Shown here: in pieces, positions 10,322 to 19,162 of the stretch
Numbering within the stretch: position 1 is the stretch's first letter
Layout: every line of letters begins with the position of its first letter
Assembly (NCBI GenBank): GCA_963578605.1
Contig: CAUZEA010000014.1
Span: 1 to 64,000, forward strand
DNA length: 64,000 nt
Source of the DNA: JAKVCB01 sp963578605
GTDB lineage: Bacteria > Planctomycetota > Planctomycetia > Pirellulales > Lacipirellulaceae
Reading direction: 5' to 3'
Made by a program: the position numbers and the translations under genes
The notes under the pieces: generated by a model
What the model was told of the DNA's origin: nothing
The model's database searches: none
The model's input: only the letters and a program-made list of their open reading frames with translations

Positions 10322-10496
10322 TGAAAATTTTTAGTGGAAACCGGTAGTTCTGCAGCGACGAATGGAAACGGTTTAGGTTAGTCCCTGCTTTGGAAACACA
10401 CCAGGGCAGGTCCCATCGCCACTTCACTGCGAAACAGTTAGAATGCAATGCCCACCCGGTTTACTTCACCCCAAGTCATTTCCGGTCAGGTCTGTT

Positions 10497-11591
10497 ATGG
10501 CCCGTCGTGCCCACAATTTTTCAGCCGGTCCAGCAGTGCTGCCAGTACCCGTTTTGGAAGAAATTCAACGCGACCTGTTGTGCCTCCCCGGCATCGGTGC
10601 CTCGATTCTCGAAATTAGCCATCGGAGCAGACCATTCGCGCAAATCTTGCAGCAGGCCGAGGCCGACCTGCGGTCGTTGCTGTCGATCCCGGAAGATTAC
10701 GCCGTGCTCTTTCTCCAAGGAGGCAGTCGACTGCAATTCTCGATGGTGCCGATGAACTTACTCGGCGAACGGTTCAATTCGGCTGCTTACATTGTGACAG
10801 GCTCTTGGGGAAAACATGCTGCCAGTGAAGCCCGCAAGGAAACCACGGTCGAGGTTGCCTGGAATGGTCAATCGACAAATTTTGACCGCGTACCGCAAGA
10901 GCACCAACTGCAAATTAATCCCACTGCAGGTTATGTCCACTTCACTTCGAATGAAACCATTCAGGGTGTCCAATTCGCTACCGAACCGAAAGTTGGAGAC
11001 ATCCCGCTCATATGTGACGCGTCGAGCGACTTCTTGTGCCGCCCGCTCCCGATTAAAAAATACGGCTTGATTTACGCCTGCGCACAGAAGAACGCCGGAC
11101 CAGCCGGAGTGACCGTCGTAATCATCCGCCGCGATCTCCTGGAACGTAGTCGCGACAGCTTGCCAGGCTACTTGAATTACAAGGCACATGCCGATGCGAA
11201 CTCCTTGATGAATACGGCACCTACATTCGCAGTTTACGCAGTAGGACTCGTTGCCCGGTGGTTGCAAAACGAGATTGGCGGGCTTGAAAACATGCTTGAG
11301 CGAAACCGACTGCAGGCCAAACTGTTGTACGACGTGCTCGATGATTCAGTCGGTTTTTATACAGGCCATGCCCAGCCTGACTGTCGCTCGCTGATGAATG
11401 TAACATTTAACCTGCCTGACGATTCACTCACAGCCGCATTTCTGGCTGAAGCCGAAGAGCACGACATGATCTCACTCAAAGGACATCGTTCGGTCGGTGG
11501 AATTCGGGCTTCGATCTACAACGCAATGTCCACGACAGGAGTCGAGCAATTAGCCAAATTCATGACCGATTTCCGGAACAGGAACCGCTAA
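10497..11591 (+). CDS. serC: Phosphoserine aminotransferase
   Basis: A 364-residue class-V PLP aminotransferase that makes phosphoserine from 3-phosphohydroxypyruvate. The N-terminal NFSAGPAVLP is the family signature, the PLP lysine is K198 in YACAQKNAGPAG, and GHRSVGGIRASIYNA near the C terminus binds the substrate phosphate. The upstream ATG-containing extension is not conserved-looking, so I use ATG 10497. It lies 122 bases before serA on the same strand, so the two consecutive enzymes of serine synthesis are adjacent. The intergenic gap carries the 59-bp duplication described separately. Confidence 0.96.
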   Translation: MARRAHNFSAGPAVLPVPVLEEIQRDLLCLPGIGASILEISHRSRPFAQILQQAEADLRSLLSIPEDYAVLFLQGGSRLQFSMVPMNLLGERFNSAAYIVTGSWGKHAASEARKETTVEVAWNGQSTNFDRVPQEHQLQINPTAGYVHFTSNETIQGVQFATEPKVGDIPLICDASSDFLCRPLPIKKYGLIYACAQKNAGPAGVTVVIIRRDLLERSRDSLPGYLNYKAHADANSLMNTAPTFAVYAVGLVARWLQNEIGGLENMLERNRLQAKLLYDVLDDSVGFYTGHAQPDCRSLMNVTFNLPDDSLTAAFLAEAEEHDMISLKGHRSVGGIRASIYNAMSTTGVEQLAKFMTDFRNRNR

Positions 11592-11615
11592 CACTTGCCA
11601 TACCAATTTCTCAAC

Positions 11616-11733
11616 TCCATAGACCCTGTTCACGGCATGATAGGGATGAAACGATGCCACGTATAATTGTACTTTCCATAGACCCTGTTCACGGCATGAT
11701 AGGGATGAAACGATGCCACGTATAATTGTACTT
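11616..11733 (+). repeat. Perfect 59-bp tandem duplication over the serA start
   Basis: Copy 1 is 11616-11674 and copy 2 is 11675-11733, identical base for base. Each contains an AGGGATG ribosome-site-like stretch, the serA ATG and its first seven codons, plus a TATAAT. The true serA start is in copy 2. Copy 1 now carries a second start for the same first residues in another frame, because 59 is not a multiple of three. Confidence 0.97.
11654..11725 (+). CDS. Overlapping upstream ORF created by the duplication (23 codons)
   Basis: Starting at the copied serA ATG, the frame reads MPRIIVL (identical to SerA) and then runs on in a new frame to TAA at 11723-11725. Its stop lies 10 bases beyond the serA ATG (11713), so the two frames overlap by 13 bases. 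It has the same ribosome-site-like sequence as serA. Whether it is translated is unknown; if so it could couple to, or compete with, serA initiation. Confidence 0.45.
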   Translation: MPRIIVLSIDPVHGMIGMKRCHV

Positions 11734-13338
11734 GATGAACTTGCCGCCGAAGGCCTGTCGATGCTCGATGCAGCAACGGACATCGATTATGAAGTCTCCG
11801 TCGGGCTCCAAGGCGATCGGCTGCGCGAGGCACTTTCGGCTTTTGATGGCGCCATTTGTCGCAGCGGCGTCAAGCTGACGGCCAACGTCCTTGAGGGCAA
11901 CCGTCGTCTGAAAGCAATCGTCCGCGCTGGCGTTGGTACCGACAACATCGATAAAGTTGTGGCCACACGGTGCGGTATCGTCGTGATGAATACGCCAGCC
12001 GGCAATACTTTGAGCACGGCCGAACATACGATCGCATTGATGTTGGCCCTCTCCCGGAATGTCTCTCCCGCCTACCAGGCGCTCATTGAAGGCCGTTGGG
12101 ACCGCAAAAAGTTCATGGGCACCCAGGTGGCGGGCAAAAATCTGGGGATCGTTGGGTTGGGACGGATTGGTCAGGCCGTTGCTGCCCGAGCAAAAGCCCT
12201 TGAAATGAAAGTGCTAGGCTATGACCCCTTCCTGTCCCAGGAAAAAGCACACGAGTTTGGCATTGACCTGGTCGCAACCGTAGGCGAAATGCTTCCGCAA
12301 CTTGACTACCTGACCGTGCATACGCCACTGACCGATGAAACTCGCGGGCTGATCAGTTACGACCAAATTGAACAGCTGAAACCAGGTGCCCGCCTGATCA
12401 ACTGCGCGCGGGGCGGAATCTATGACGAGGATGCGCTGGCCAAAGGTCTGCAATCGGGAAAACTGGCTGGTGTCGCCCTCGATGTCTACATCACCGAGCC
12501 CTGCACCGATAGCCCGCTGTTTGGCATGCCCGGCGTGGTTTGCACACCGCACTTGGGAGCAAGTACCGAAGAAGCGCAAACCCAGGTTGCCACCGAGGCG
12601 GTCGGGCTGCTGACCGATTACCTCACCCAGGGTATCATCCGCCACGCTGTAAACGTCGCCCCCATCGATCCGGCAACATTGGAATCGTTACGCGGTTACC
12701 TGGATGTCGCTTACCGACTGGGACTGCTCACAACCGGGCTTCACAACGGTATTCAGTCGTGCCGCCTCATCTACCGCGGGGAAATCGCCGCGCGCGACAC
12801 GAAAGTGCTGGATTCCGTGTTCTCCGCCGGGCTGCTCCAGGGGGCGCTCGATGAAGACGTCAACCTTGTCAATGCGAAACTGATACTGCGAGAGCGTGGC
12901 ATTGAACTGATCCAAGAATGCAATAGTGAGATGGGCGTTTTTCGCTCCTCACTACGCGTTGAGGCAACCACTTCCCAGGGAACCCATGTCGCCACGGGTA
13001 CGGTCTTCGGGCATGAGATGCCACGCCTCATCGGGCTGGATGGCTATCGCATGGAAGCCTATCTCGATGGCTACTTGCTGGTCTTCACCCACCAAGATGT
13101 ACCCGGCATCATCGGTGCCGTGGGAACCATCTTCGGTAAACATGGAGTGAACATTGCCCAAATGGCGGTCGGCCGCGCTGGCAACCAGCCCGGCGGAAGC
13201 GCTATCGGCGTACTGAATCTGGATGCCCCGCCCAGCGAGGCTGCGGTCGACGCAGTTCGCTCGCTCGAATCAATCGGTTCGGCCACCGTGGTTCACCTGC
13301 CCCCGGCCGGTGAGTTGCCCGCCTGGCTACAAGCCTGA
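11713..13338 (+). CDS. serA: D-3-phosphoglycerate dehydrogenase, long form with ACT domain
   Basis: A 541-residue enzyme for the first step of serine synthesis, oxidising 3-phosphoglycerate with NAD. The nucleotide-binding motif GLGRIG is at 148-153. Catalytic residues fit R233 (CARGG), E262 (TEP) and H280 (TPHLGAS). After the catalytic part comes the intervening domain of long-form SerA (about 320-450) and a C-terminal ACT domain (from about 455, YLLVFTHQDVPGIIGAVG), which in relatives binds serine for feedback control. It follows serC. Its start sits in the second copy of a 59-bp tandem duplication. Confidence 0.97.
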   Translation: MPRIIVLDELAAEGLSMLDAATDIDYEVSVGLQGDRLREALSAFDGAICRSGVKLTANVLEGNRRLKAIVRAGVGTDNIDKVVATRCGIVVMNTPAGNTLSTAEHTIALMLALSRNVSPAYQALIEGRWDRKKFMGTQVAGKNLGIVGLGRIGQAVAARAKALEMKVLGYDPFLSQEKAHEFGIDLVATVGEMLPQLDYLTVHTPLTDETRGLISYDQIEQLKPGARLINCARGGIYDEDALAKGLQSGKLAGVALDVYITEPCTDSPLFGMPGVVCTPHLGASTEEAQTQVATEAVGLLTDYLTQGIIRHAVNVAPIDPATLESLRGYLDVAYRLGLLTTGLHNGIQSCRLIYRGEIAARDTKVLDSVFSAGLLQGALDEDVNLVNAKLILRERGIELIQECNSEMGVFRSSLRVEATTSQGTHVATGTVFGHEMPRLIGLDGYRMEAYLDGYLLVFTHQDVPGIIGAVGTIFGKHGVNIAQMAVGRAGNQPGGSAIGVLNLDAPPSEAAVDAVRSLESIGSATVVHLPPAGELPAWLQA

Positions 13339-13407
13339 AAAGAGGGCAGGCTCCCCCTCGCTTGGCAATCCGGCGTGGGGACCGCTGCCCCGGCACAAGC
13401 ACTTGCA

Positions 13408-13453
13408 CCCCCCGGACCGGCCGCCGGATGTGAACCCGGCCGGTCCCGGGGGG
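13408..13453 (+). terminator. Very GC-rich hairpin downstream of serA
   Basis: The arm at 13408-13423 pairs with 13437-13453 over 16 bases, all but one pair G-C, with one bulged C and a 13-base loop. It lies 70 bases after the serA stop. No T tract follows, so it may be a terminator that needs other factors, or an mRNA 3' end stabiliser. Confidence 0.5.
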
Positions 13454-13680
13454 CCTCTTCCCACCGTGTTGACGGTCTTACCAGCACAATCGGCTCAAGC
13501 TCGCCGTTTTTTGAAAATTTTGCGGCTCGCCTGACCGACAAACTTTGCGTCCACCAGCTAATCTTTCGGTGAGTCCACTGGCGACTCGGTCCCCGGATTC
13601 CCAGTGGTAAACCCATCCTTCCTGCCAACCTTGGCGCCTGCTACCTTCCCGACCTCTAGCACAGGCATCACGCCACACCT

Positions 13681-13824
13681 CCAAGACACCATGAAAACCA
13701 AGACACCATGAAAACCAAGACACCATGAAAACCAAGACACCATGAAAACCAAGACACCATGAAAACCAAGACACCATGAAAACCAAGACACCATGAAAAC
13801 CAAGACACCGAAAACCAAGACACC
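13681..13824 (+). repeat. 17-bp tandem repeat array (7 perfect copies plus 2 shortened)
   Basis: Unit CCAAGACACCATGAAAA repeats seven times without a mismatch from 13681 to 13799. It is followed by a copy lacking two bases (AT) and a partial copy. Each perfect unit contains an ATG. Six of these ATGs open a six-codon frame (MKTKTP) that ends in TGA overlapping the next ATG by two bases. The seventh ATG (13793) runs into the BON gene because the next unit lost AT. On the opposite strand the array is open in all frames, which gives spurious long ORFs. Confidence 0.97.
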
Positions 13825-14035
13825 GCACGCTCTTTTTCAACGAATCTCCAACGCACTTGAAACAAGCCCCTACGTTCCTCACAGGAAAGTCCGCTTTGAA
13901 ACTGCGGCCAACGGCAGCATCGTTCTGCGCGGTCACGTGGCATCCTTCTTTCAGAAACAGATGGCCCAGGAGACACTCCGCCGGGTCGATGGGGTTGAAG
14001 GAATCGAGAATCATCTCAAGGTCAGCTGGGCCTAG
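13793..14035 (+). CDS. Small BON-domain protein with repeat-derived N terminus
   Basis: An 80-residue protein. Residues 1-12 (MKTKTPKTKTPH) come from the 17-bp repeat array. Residues 13-80 form a single BON domain, with GSIVLRGHVASFFQKQMAQETLRRVDGVEGIENHLKV in the region 41-77 matching the usual pattern of a glycine-rich turn and a helix ending in a hydrophobic strand. BON domains bind lipid or other surfaces; usually they are exported, but no signal peptide is visible here. No Shine-Dalgarno site precedes the array, so initiation may depend on the upstream mini-ORFs. Confidence 0.75.
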   Translation: MKTKTPKTKTPHALFQRISNALETSPYVPHRKVRFETAANGSIVLRGHVASFFQKQMAQETLRRVDGVEGIENHLKVSWA

Positions 14036-14283
14036 TGGTCGACGCCAGAAAATGGTGTCGGTTGGCCACCAACACACTCCTGCGGTATCGCGTGGGATTG
14101 GCAACACGGTGGCTTCGGTGACCAGTTTTCCGATTGAGAGGGGACCCGGCGAACCCTGGCCTGGATTTGGGCCGGTCGGCAACGAGGCCAATCGTTCCCC
14201 CTGATGACTTGACAGATCCCCGCGAAACCCCCCGCGCCCCCCCCCCGAAACCATGGTGCAGTTCGAAGCAGTGTGCAGGCAGC

Positions 14284-15960
14284 CTAAAGACGCCCGAAGC
14301 AGGCAAGACACATGTCATCGCTCTGGGCAAAACCGTCCACAAATTGGTTTACATCCTCCAGGATGTGCTGCCCGAGTTCTTCCACGTTTACCGCACTGGT
14401 GCCGACCTGTTTCGCAAGCCGGTCAATTCCATAGAGCTCGCCGTTGGCGTTCATCGCTTCACTGAAGCCGTCGGTAAAGAGGGTAATAAAGTCACCCGGT
14501 TGCAACTCTTCGGTGTAGGACTCGAATTGATAATCGTCGCTGACACCGATGGGCAATCCCGACTGTTCTTCTCCGATTTCGTGAACTTTACCTCCCCGCC
14601 GCAGCAAGGGAGCCATGTGCCCGGCATTGACAAGAGTCATCTGGTGCGTGTGGGGATTGACAATCGCTACGATCATGGTGACGAACTTGTCCTGCCAGTC
14701 ATGCCGCGCGAACGAGGTATTGATCTTGGTAATCGCAAGGGCGACATCTGGCTCACTGGCCAAGGTGAATCGTACATCACTGGACAACCTCGCCATAACG
14801 AGTGCGGCGGAAACGCCCTTTCCAGCGACATCGCCCACGATGACCGCCTCTCGCCCGTCAACCAGGGAAACGTAGTCGTAATAATCTCCTCCAACCTGGC
14901 GGGCCGCCTGATAGTAATTAAAAAAGACGTAACCGGGTACTTCGGGAGGCATCGAGGGCAACAGGGCCAATTGCATCCGCTGGGCCAACTCCAGGTCACG
15001 CTGAATCCCTTGCTGCGCCAACACCTGCTCGTGCATTTTCGCATTATCAATCGCGATAGCGGCCTGGCTCGCAACACCGGCGAGCACTTCCAGGTCATCG
15101 TCCGTAAAGCGACTCTTCTGATTGAGCGTATCAATTTGAATCACGCCAAGCGGTTCCCCGATTGAGTCCAGCATCGGCGCACAAATCATCGAACGAATGT
15201 GGAAATCCGCGATACTCTGCGCGAGGTTGAACCGCTCATCCGTGGCGGCATCCGCAGACAAGATCGCTTTGCGGCCTTTCATGGCCTCCTCAATGATCGT
15301 GCGACTGATACGTGTTTTCCCTTCGTCACGTTGACGGCGCATCTTCGTGGCTACCGGGATCAGCGGAGCATCTGCCTGAGAACGCATGATGACAAAACCC
15401 CGATCGGCCTGAACAAAGATCTTAAACAGGCTTTCGAGAATCTTGGGCAGGATTTCATCCACCAATAACACGGTACCCAGATTGTTTGAAATCTCGACCA
15501 TGGCCCCTAACTTGACCTCGGGCTTTGCCGAGAGCCGCCAACTGGCCGAACCTCCCCCCCCCAATTCCAGCGTTGCGACAACCGTACCCTTGCCGTCGTC
15601 ATCATCAACCAAATTGACCTCGAACCCAGAGTCGGTCGAGCTCTTCAGCCCACGGCTCACTGCGGACTCTTCCTTGAGGAAAAATGCGAGCGTTTGGTCG
15701 CAAATTCGCACCTGGTCCCCGTCCTGTAGCGGCGCTGGGGTCGTCAACACGGTCCCATTGACAAGCGTGCCATTGCGACTGCCAAGATCTTCGACGTAAT
15801 GACAGCCATTCTGAACATAAAAAACGGCGTGCCGACGACTCACCGCTGCCACATCCAACGCAAAATCGCAATCACTACCGCGGCCAATGAGTTGGCGATC
15901 ACCCGATAATTCAAACCGGGTGCCGGGATGTCGGCCAGCTACGAGTTCAAGAAATGCCAT
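14284..15960 (-). CDS. FHA-GAF-SpoIIE-type protein phosphatase
   Basis: A 558-residue signalling protein. The order is an FHA domain (about 20-95, with GRGSDCDFALDVAAVSRRHA and GSRNGTLVNG, which binds phosphothreonine), a GAF domain (about 180-330) and a PP2C-like SpoIIE phosphatase (about 350-555). The phosphatase has the metal-site motifs GGDYYDYV and VGDVAGKGVSAAL and the late LFTDGFSEA. It probably reverses serine/threonine phosphorylation of a partner such as an anti-anti-sigma factor, though none is encoded nearby. The start at 15960 is chosen for AAGGTG upstream; the longer frame to 16020 lacks support. Confidence 0.9.
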   Translation of the reverse strand: MAFLELVAGRHPGTRFELSGDRQLIGRGSDCDFALDVAAVSRRHAVFYVQNGCHYVEDLGSRNGTLVNGTVLTTPAPLQDGDQVRICDQTLAFFLKEESAVSRGLKSSTDSGFEVNLVDDDDGKGTVVATLELGGGGSASWRLSAKPEVKLGAMVEISNNLGTVLLVDEILPKILESLFKIFVQADRGFVIMRSQADAPLIPVATKMRRQRDEGKTRISRTIIEEAMKGRKAILSADAATDERFNLAQSIADFHIRSMICAPMLDSIGEPLGVIQIDTLNQKSRFTDDDLEVLAGVASQAAIAIDNAKMHEQVLAQQGIQRDLELAQRMQLALLPSMPPEVPGYVFFNYYQAARQVGGDYYDYVSLVDGREAVIVGDVAGKGVSAALVMARLSSDVRFTLASEPDVALAITKINTSFARHDWQDKFVTMIVAIVNPHTHQMTLVNAGHMAPLLRRGGKVHEIGEEQSGLPIGVSDDYQFESYTEELQPGDFITLFTDGFSEAMNANGELYGIDRLAKQVGTSAVNVEELGQHILEDVNQFVDGFAQSDDMCLACFGRL

Positions 15961-16732
15961 TGGCACCACACCTTGAAGCCAAATCGAATCGGCCAGATCG
16001 ATGAATGCTGAAAATATCACACCGGCTTGCAGCCAATCCGTGAATTCCTAACAGCCCAGAGGTAGATAAACTCATCGTGACCATAAAGTACAAAACAACC
16101 AGTGATCCTTGCGGTCCTATGCGATAAAACCGGAGAAAACCCAAGCCTGCATTGTAGAAGTGGCCGTATGCAGACGTCAATTGGTGCCAGCTAACGATGA
16201 TGAATCCACGAAATGTTGTTTCAACGGCATTAAGGGCTGGCGGTTTGCCACGATGATCGAACCTCTGGCGAAAGTTGACCGGTCACAACCGCTGAACTCC
16301 ACCTTGGCAGGCCCTTGATCATGAGAATTCACCGGGTTTAGTGGGACTTTTCCCGGCAAGCAGGATGGATCCAGGATAACCTCCACCAGTCGTGCCTGCT
16401 GGTCTGCGTCTGTAGTGATCGACCAGAAAACTGGCCCAAAAAAAGTGGCGCATTTCCAACGTGCAACCGCCGCGATACTGCTCGACTTGATCCGGGCCAG
16501 AAACTTACCGAAAGAGAACCACGGAAGGCCAAAAACTCGTCACAGGAAGCCAATTGGTTTAAGATAATCGTCAACAACGCCCACAAGGGAAAGTGGGAAA
16601 CCACCACCAAAAACTCACACCGTCTTTGGAAACATCCAGTGAAACAACGCCAAGCACTCCACTTGGTTTGCTGTTCGCCCCAACAAAAGTTCCAGTCTAA
16701 AATAGAACTGGAACCGGCAACAGCAGGAGCAT
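15961..16732. other. 772-base gap, no gene recognised
   Basis: Lies between two divergent genes, so it should hold both promoters. The longest minus-strand frame here (to 16760) has no recognisable family and odd composition. I could not identify a clear promoter or RNA. Confidence 0.4.
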
Positions 16733-18094
16733 GTGAAGTGCAACGTTTTGACCCCCCCAAATAGGAGGTTTTTCGCGTTTGGGCTGGCCTGTCAGCTGAT
16801 CGTGGGGGGCACCGTTCTGGCTGCAGAACTCCGCGTGGTCACCTATAACACCACCAGCGATGTGCGACTTGGCCTCGGTCTCGTGTTGGAAGCCATTGGC
16901 GACGAAAGTGTCAACGGGGTTGTCAGGCCGATCGATCTGCTGACCCTCCAAGAACAGAGTAACTCAGCTTCCGACACGGCTGAAATCGTTGGTCTACTCA
17001 ACAACATCTATGGCGTGGGCACGTACGACCGGGCTGTGACGGATGGCGATAGCAACGGCGGTGGTCGGCCTGGACTTGTCTTCAATACCCAAACTGTTGA
17101 ACTGCTGGCTGAATTGGCAATCGGCACCGTGAGTACATCAGGACAGGTTCGACAAATCCTGCGATATAAAATCCGACCGTAAGGCTACCACGATGGGGCA
17201 GCCGACTTTTACTTGTACAACACCCATTCCAAGTCGGGTACAGGGTCGACTAATCAAGCCCGGCGTCTGGTCGAATCCCAGGCCCTGCGTAACAACCTGG
17301 ACCAGCTCGGTGCCGGCGTTGCCGCTATCGTGGCCGGAGATCTCAACACGCGTTCCAGCAGCGAGCCTGGCTATCAGGAACTGCTGAGCCCTGGAACCGG
17401 TCAATTGTTTGACCCGCTTGACATGTCAGCCTCCTGGCATTGCACCAATGCTTCGTCGTGCACACCCAAAATCCGCAGGATCCACACCCAGTCAACCATT
17501 GCGACCGGAACGAACGGATTGATCGGTGGCGGGATCGACGACCGTTTCGATTTTCAGTTGGTAACCGACACGCTGCTCGATGACGAAGGCATCTTCTACA
17601 TCCAGGGGAGCTACCACACCTTTGGCAACAATGGGACACACGACTGCTGCAATCATGATATTTCGACGGGTACCGGTGCCGTACCCGATATCCTTGCCGC
17701 CTTAGAAACCGCCAGCGATCATTTGCCTGTTATCGCCGATTACCGCCTACCCCCACTTGTCAAAAACCTTGAAGGCGATTTTAACCAGGACAGATTCGTG
17801 GACGTTGCTGATTACACAGTCTGGCGAGACGGGCTCGGTGTGAACTATGAGCAAGCCGACTACCTCGTATGGCGGGAAAACTTCAACGCAAGCAATACGG
17901 CTACTTCGACGTTGGTTCCCGAACCAACCGGGTGGCTGATATTACTCACCAACGGATACGCCCTCTTTGCCTGCCGATGGGTAGCGAGGCAATCAAACGT
18001 TCTACTGGGAGGAAAAGTCCATCACCAATCCCCAGCAACAAAGATCTGGCGATTGAGCGTGTTTTCGATCAACAGTCCCACAACTTGCAGCTAA
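16733..18094 (+). pseudogene. Secreted DNase I-like endonuclease/exonuclease/phosphatase with PEP-CTERM tail, broken by an in-frame stop
   Basis: The start has an export signal (helix FFAFGLACQLIVGGTVLAA), then the EEP fold: LRVVTYNT, catalytic LQEQ near 64, then TAA at 17180-17182 just after RYKIRP. The same frame continues at once with GYHDGADFYLYNTHSKSG, AGDLNTR and SDHLPV, which supply the other catalytic Asn, Asp and His. The tail has a dockerin-like GDFNQDRFVDVADYTVW and a VPEP membrane anchor. The frame is the same on both sides, so one base change splits an otherwise intact gene. It could be a nonsense mutation, a sequencing error or rare readthrough. Confidence 0.75.
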
Positions 18095-18840
18095 GCATTC
18101 TTTGCCCGCTCCATGAATGCGTCCGCACCGGCTGCAATCCAGGGAGCTACCGAAGTCAACAGGAATTGAACCCCAGCAGCGGCGTACTTTGCCACGTTGC
18201 CATTGTTGGCTAGGGCACCCGCCGCGCGACCTCGTGCTTGAATCCGCGCGAGCGTTTCGTCAATCGTCTGCTGCACCTCCACATGGCCTATGTTGTCCAT
18301 ATGGCCCATTGACGAAGCGAGGTCCGTTGGCGCAACGAAGAATACATCAATGTGATCGACGTCCAAAATCTCATCCAGGTTCCCCACCGCGACGATGTCC
18401 TCGATCAGCACGACGAGCAACGTATGGTCGTTGGCGGTCTGCACGTAGTCTGAAACTCCATATCCCTGGCGACTCGTAAATAATCCGCGCTGACCGGCGG
18501 GTGCAAATTTACCTCCCGCCACCACGTTTTCCGCCTCTTCACGGGTATTGACGTGCGGAATAACAACTCCTTGCAAGCCTCGATCGAGTGCCCTGTAAAT
18601 CATTCCCTGCTCGTTAAGATTGATCCGCAAAATAGAAGTCAGTCCCCAAAGGTCACAGGCCCGCGTCAGGTCCGAAATGTCGCCAAAATCGACTGGCCCA
18701 TGTTCCCCCTCCAACCATACACCGTCGAAACCAACCGGCCCAAATTGATCGATGGCATCCGGATTATCCAAGCTACTCGCCAAAAATACCTTTTCACCGG
18801 CAGCCAGTTTCTGTTTTACTCGATTCGGTCTGATATTCAT
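18091..18840 (-). CDS. HpcH/HpaI-family aldolase
   Basis: A 249-residue class-II aldolase of the HpcH/HpaI/GarL type, which cleaves 4-hydroxy-2-oxo acids to pyruvate and an aldehyde. Visible family features are WLEGEHGPVDF, the phosphate/carboxylate arginine region LRINLNEQGMIYRALDRGLQGVVIP, the metal-site glutamate in LVVLIEDIVAVGNL, and FVAPTDLASSMG. The start at 18840 has a strong AGGAGG just upstream; the frame extends further to 18933 but without support. It overlaps the end of the DNase-like gene by four bases, converging. The physiological substrate is unknown. Confidence 0.9.
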   Translation of the reverse strand: MNIRPNRVKQKLAAGEKVFLASSLDNPDAIDQFGPVGFDGVWLEGEHGPVDFGDISDLTRACDLWGLTSILRINLNEQGMIYRALDRGLQGVVIPHVNTREEAENVVAGGKFAPAGQRGLFTSRQGYGVSDYVQTANDHTLLVVLIEDIVAVGNLDEILDVDHIDVFFVAPTDLASSMGHMDNIGHVEVQQTIDETLARIQARGRAAGALANNGNVAKYAAAGVQFLLTSVAPWIAAGADAFMERAKNA

Positions 18841-19162
18841 GAATGTCCTCCTTTGCCCGTTTTTCTTCCCTCGCCAGGTCTGTTTTGTCCAGATTACAGT
18901 AAAACTGCTCCCGACATCAGGTCCCCAGACCACAATAATGAGAGGGTTGCCTCTACAGGATGGGCAATTACGGTTTGCACGGGGATTTAAGCGGTGTCAT
19001 CACAGACCCAAAACAGAAAGAGCAGGTTATAATAATTGATGTCGACCCTACGGTTCGAAAGAATCTGAAAACACCGGCCGTTCAAGGCCACTGGTTACCA
19101 AAGGCGTTCATCCGATTTTACCTGCAATCCTGCAAAGAACGGTTGGTTGGGGAGGTACAACC

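Noticed and set aside
13478..14311. Long minus-strand ORF with repeated 'FMVSWFSWCLGFHGVLV' segment
   Set aside because: It is the reverse reading of the 17-bp array, which is open in all three minus frames by chance; the rest overlaps the BON gene and has no family.
14134..15165. Plus-strand ORF of 343 codons over the phosphatase gene
   Set aside because: Antisense shadow of the FHA-GAF-phosphatase gene, which has full domain evidence.
16338..16760. 140-codon minus-strand ORF upstream of the DNase-like gene
   Set aside because: No recognisable domain or start signal, and it overlaps the signal peptide region of the plus-strand gene.
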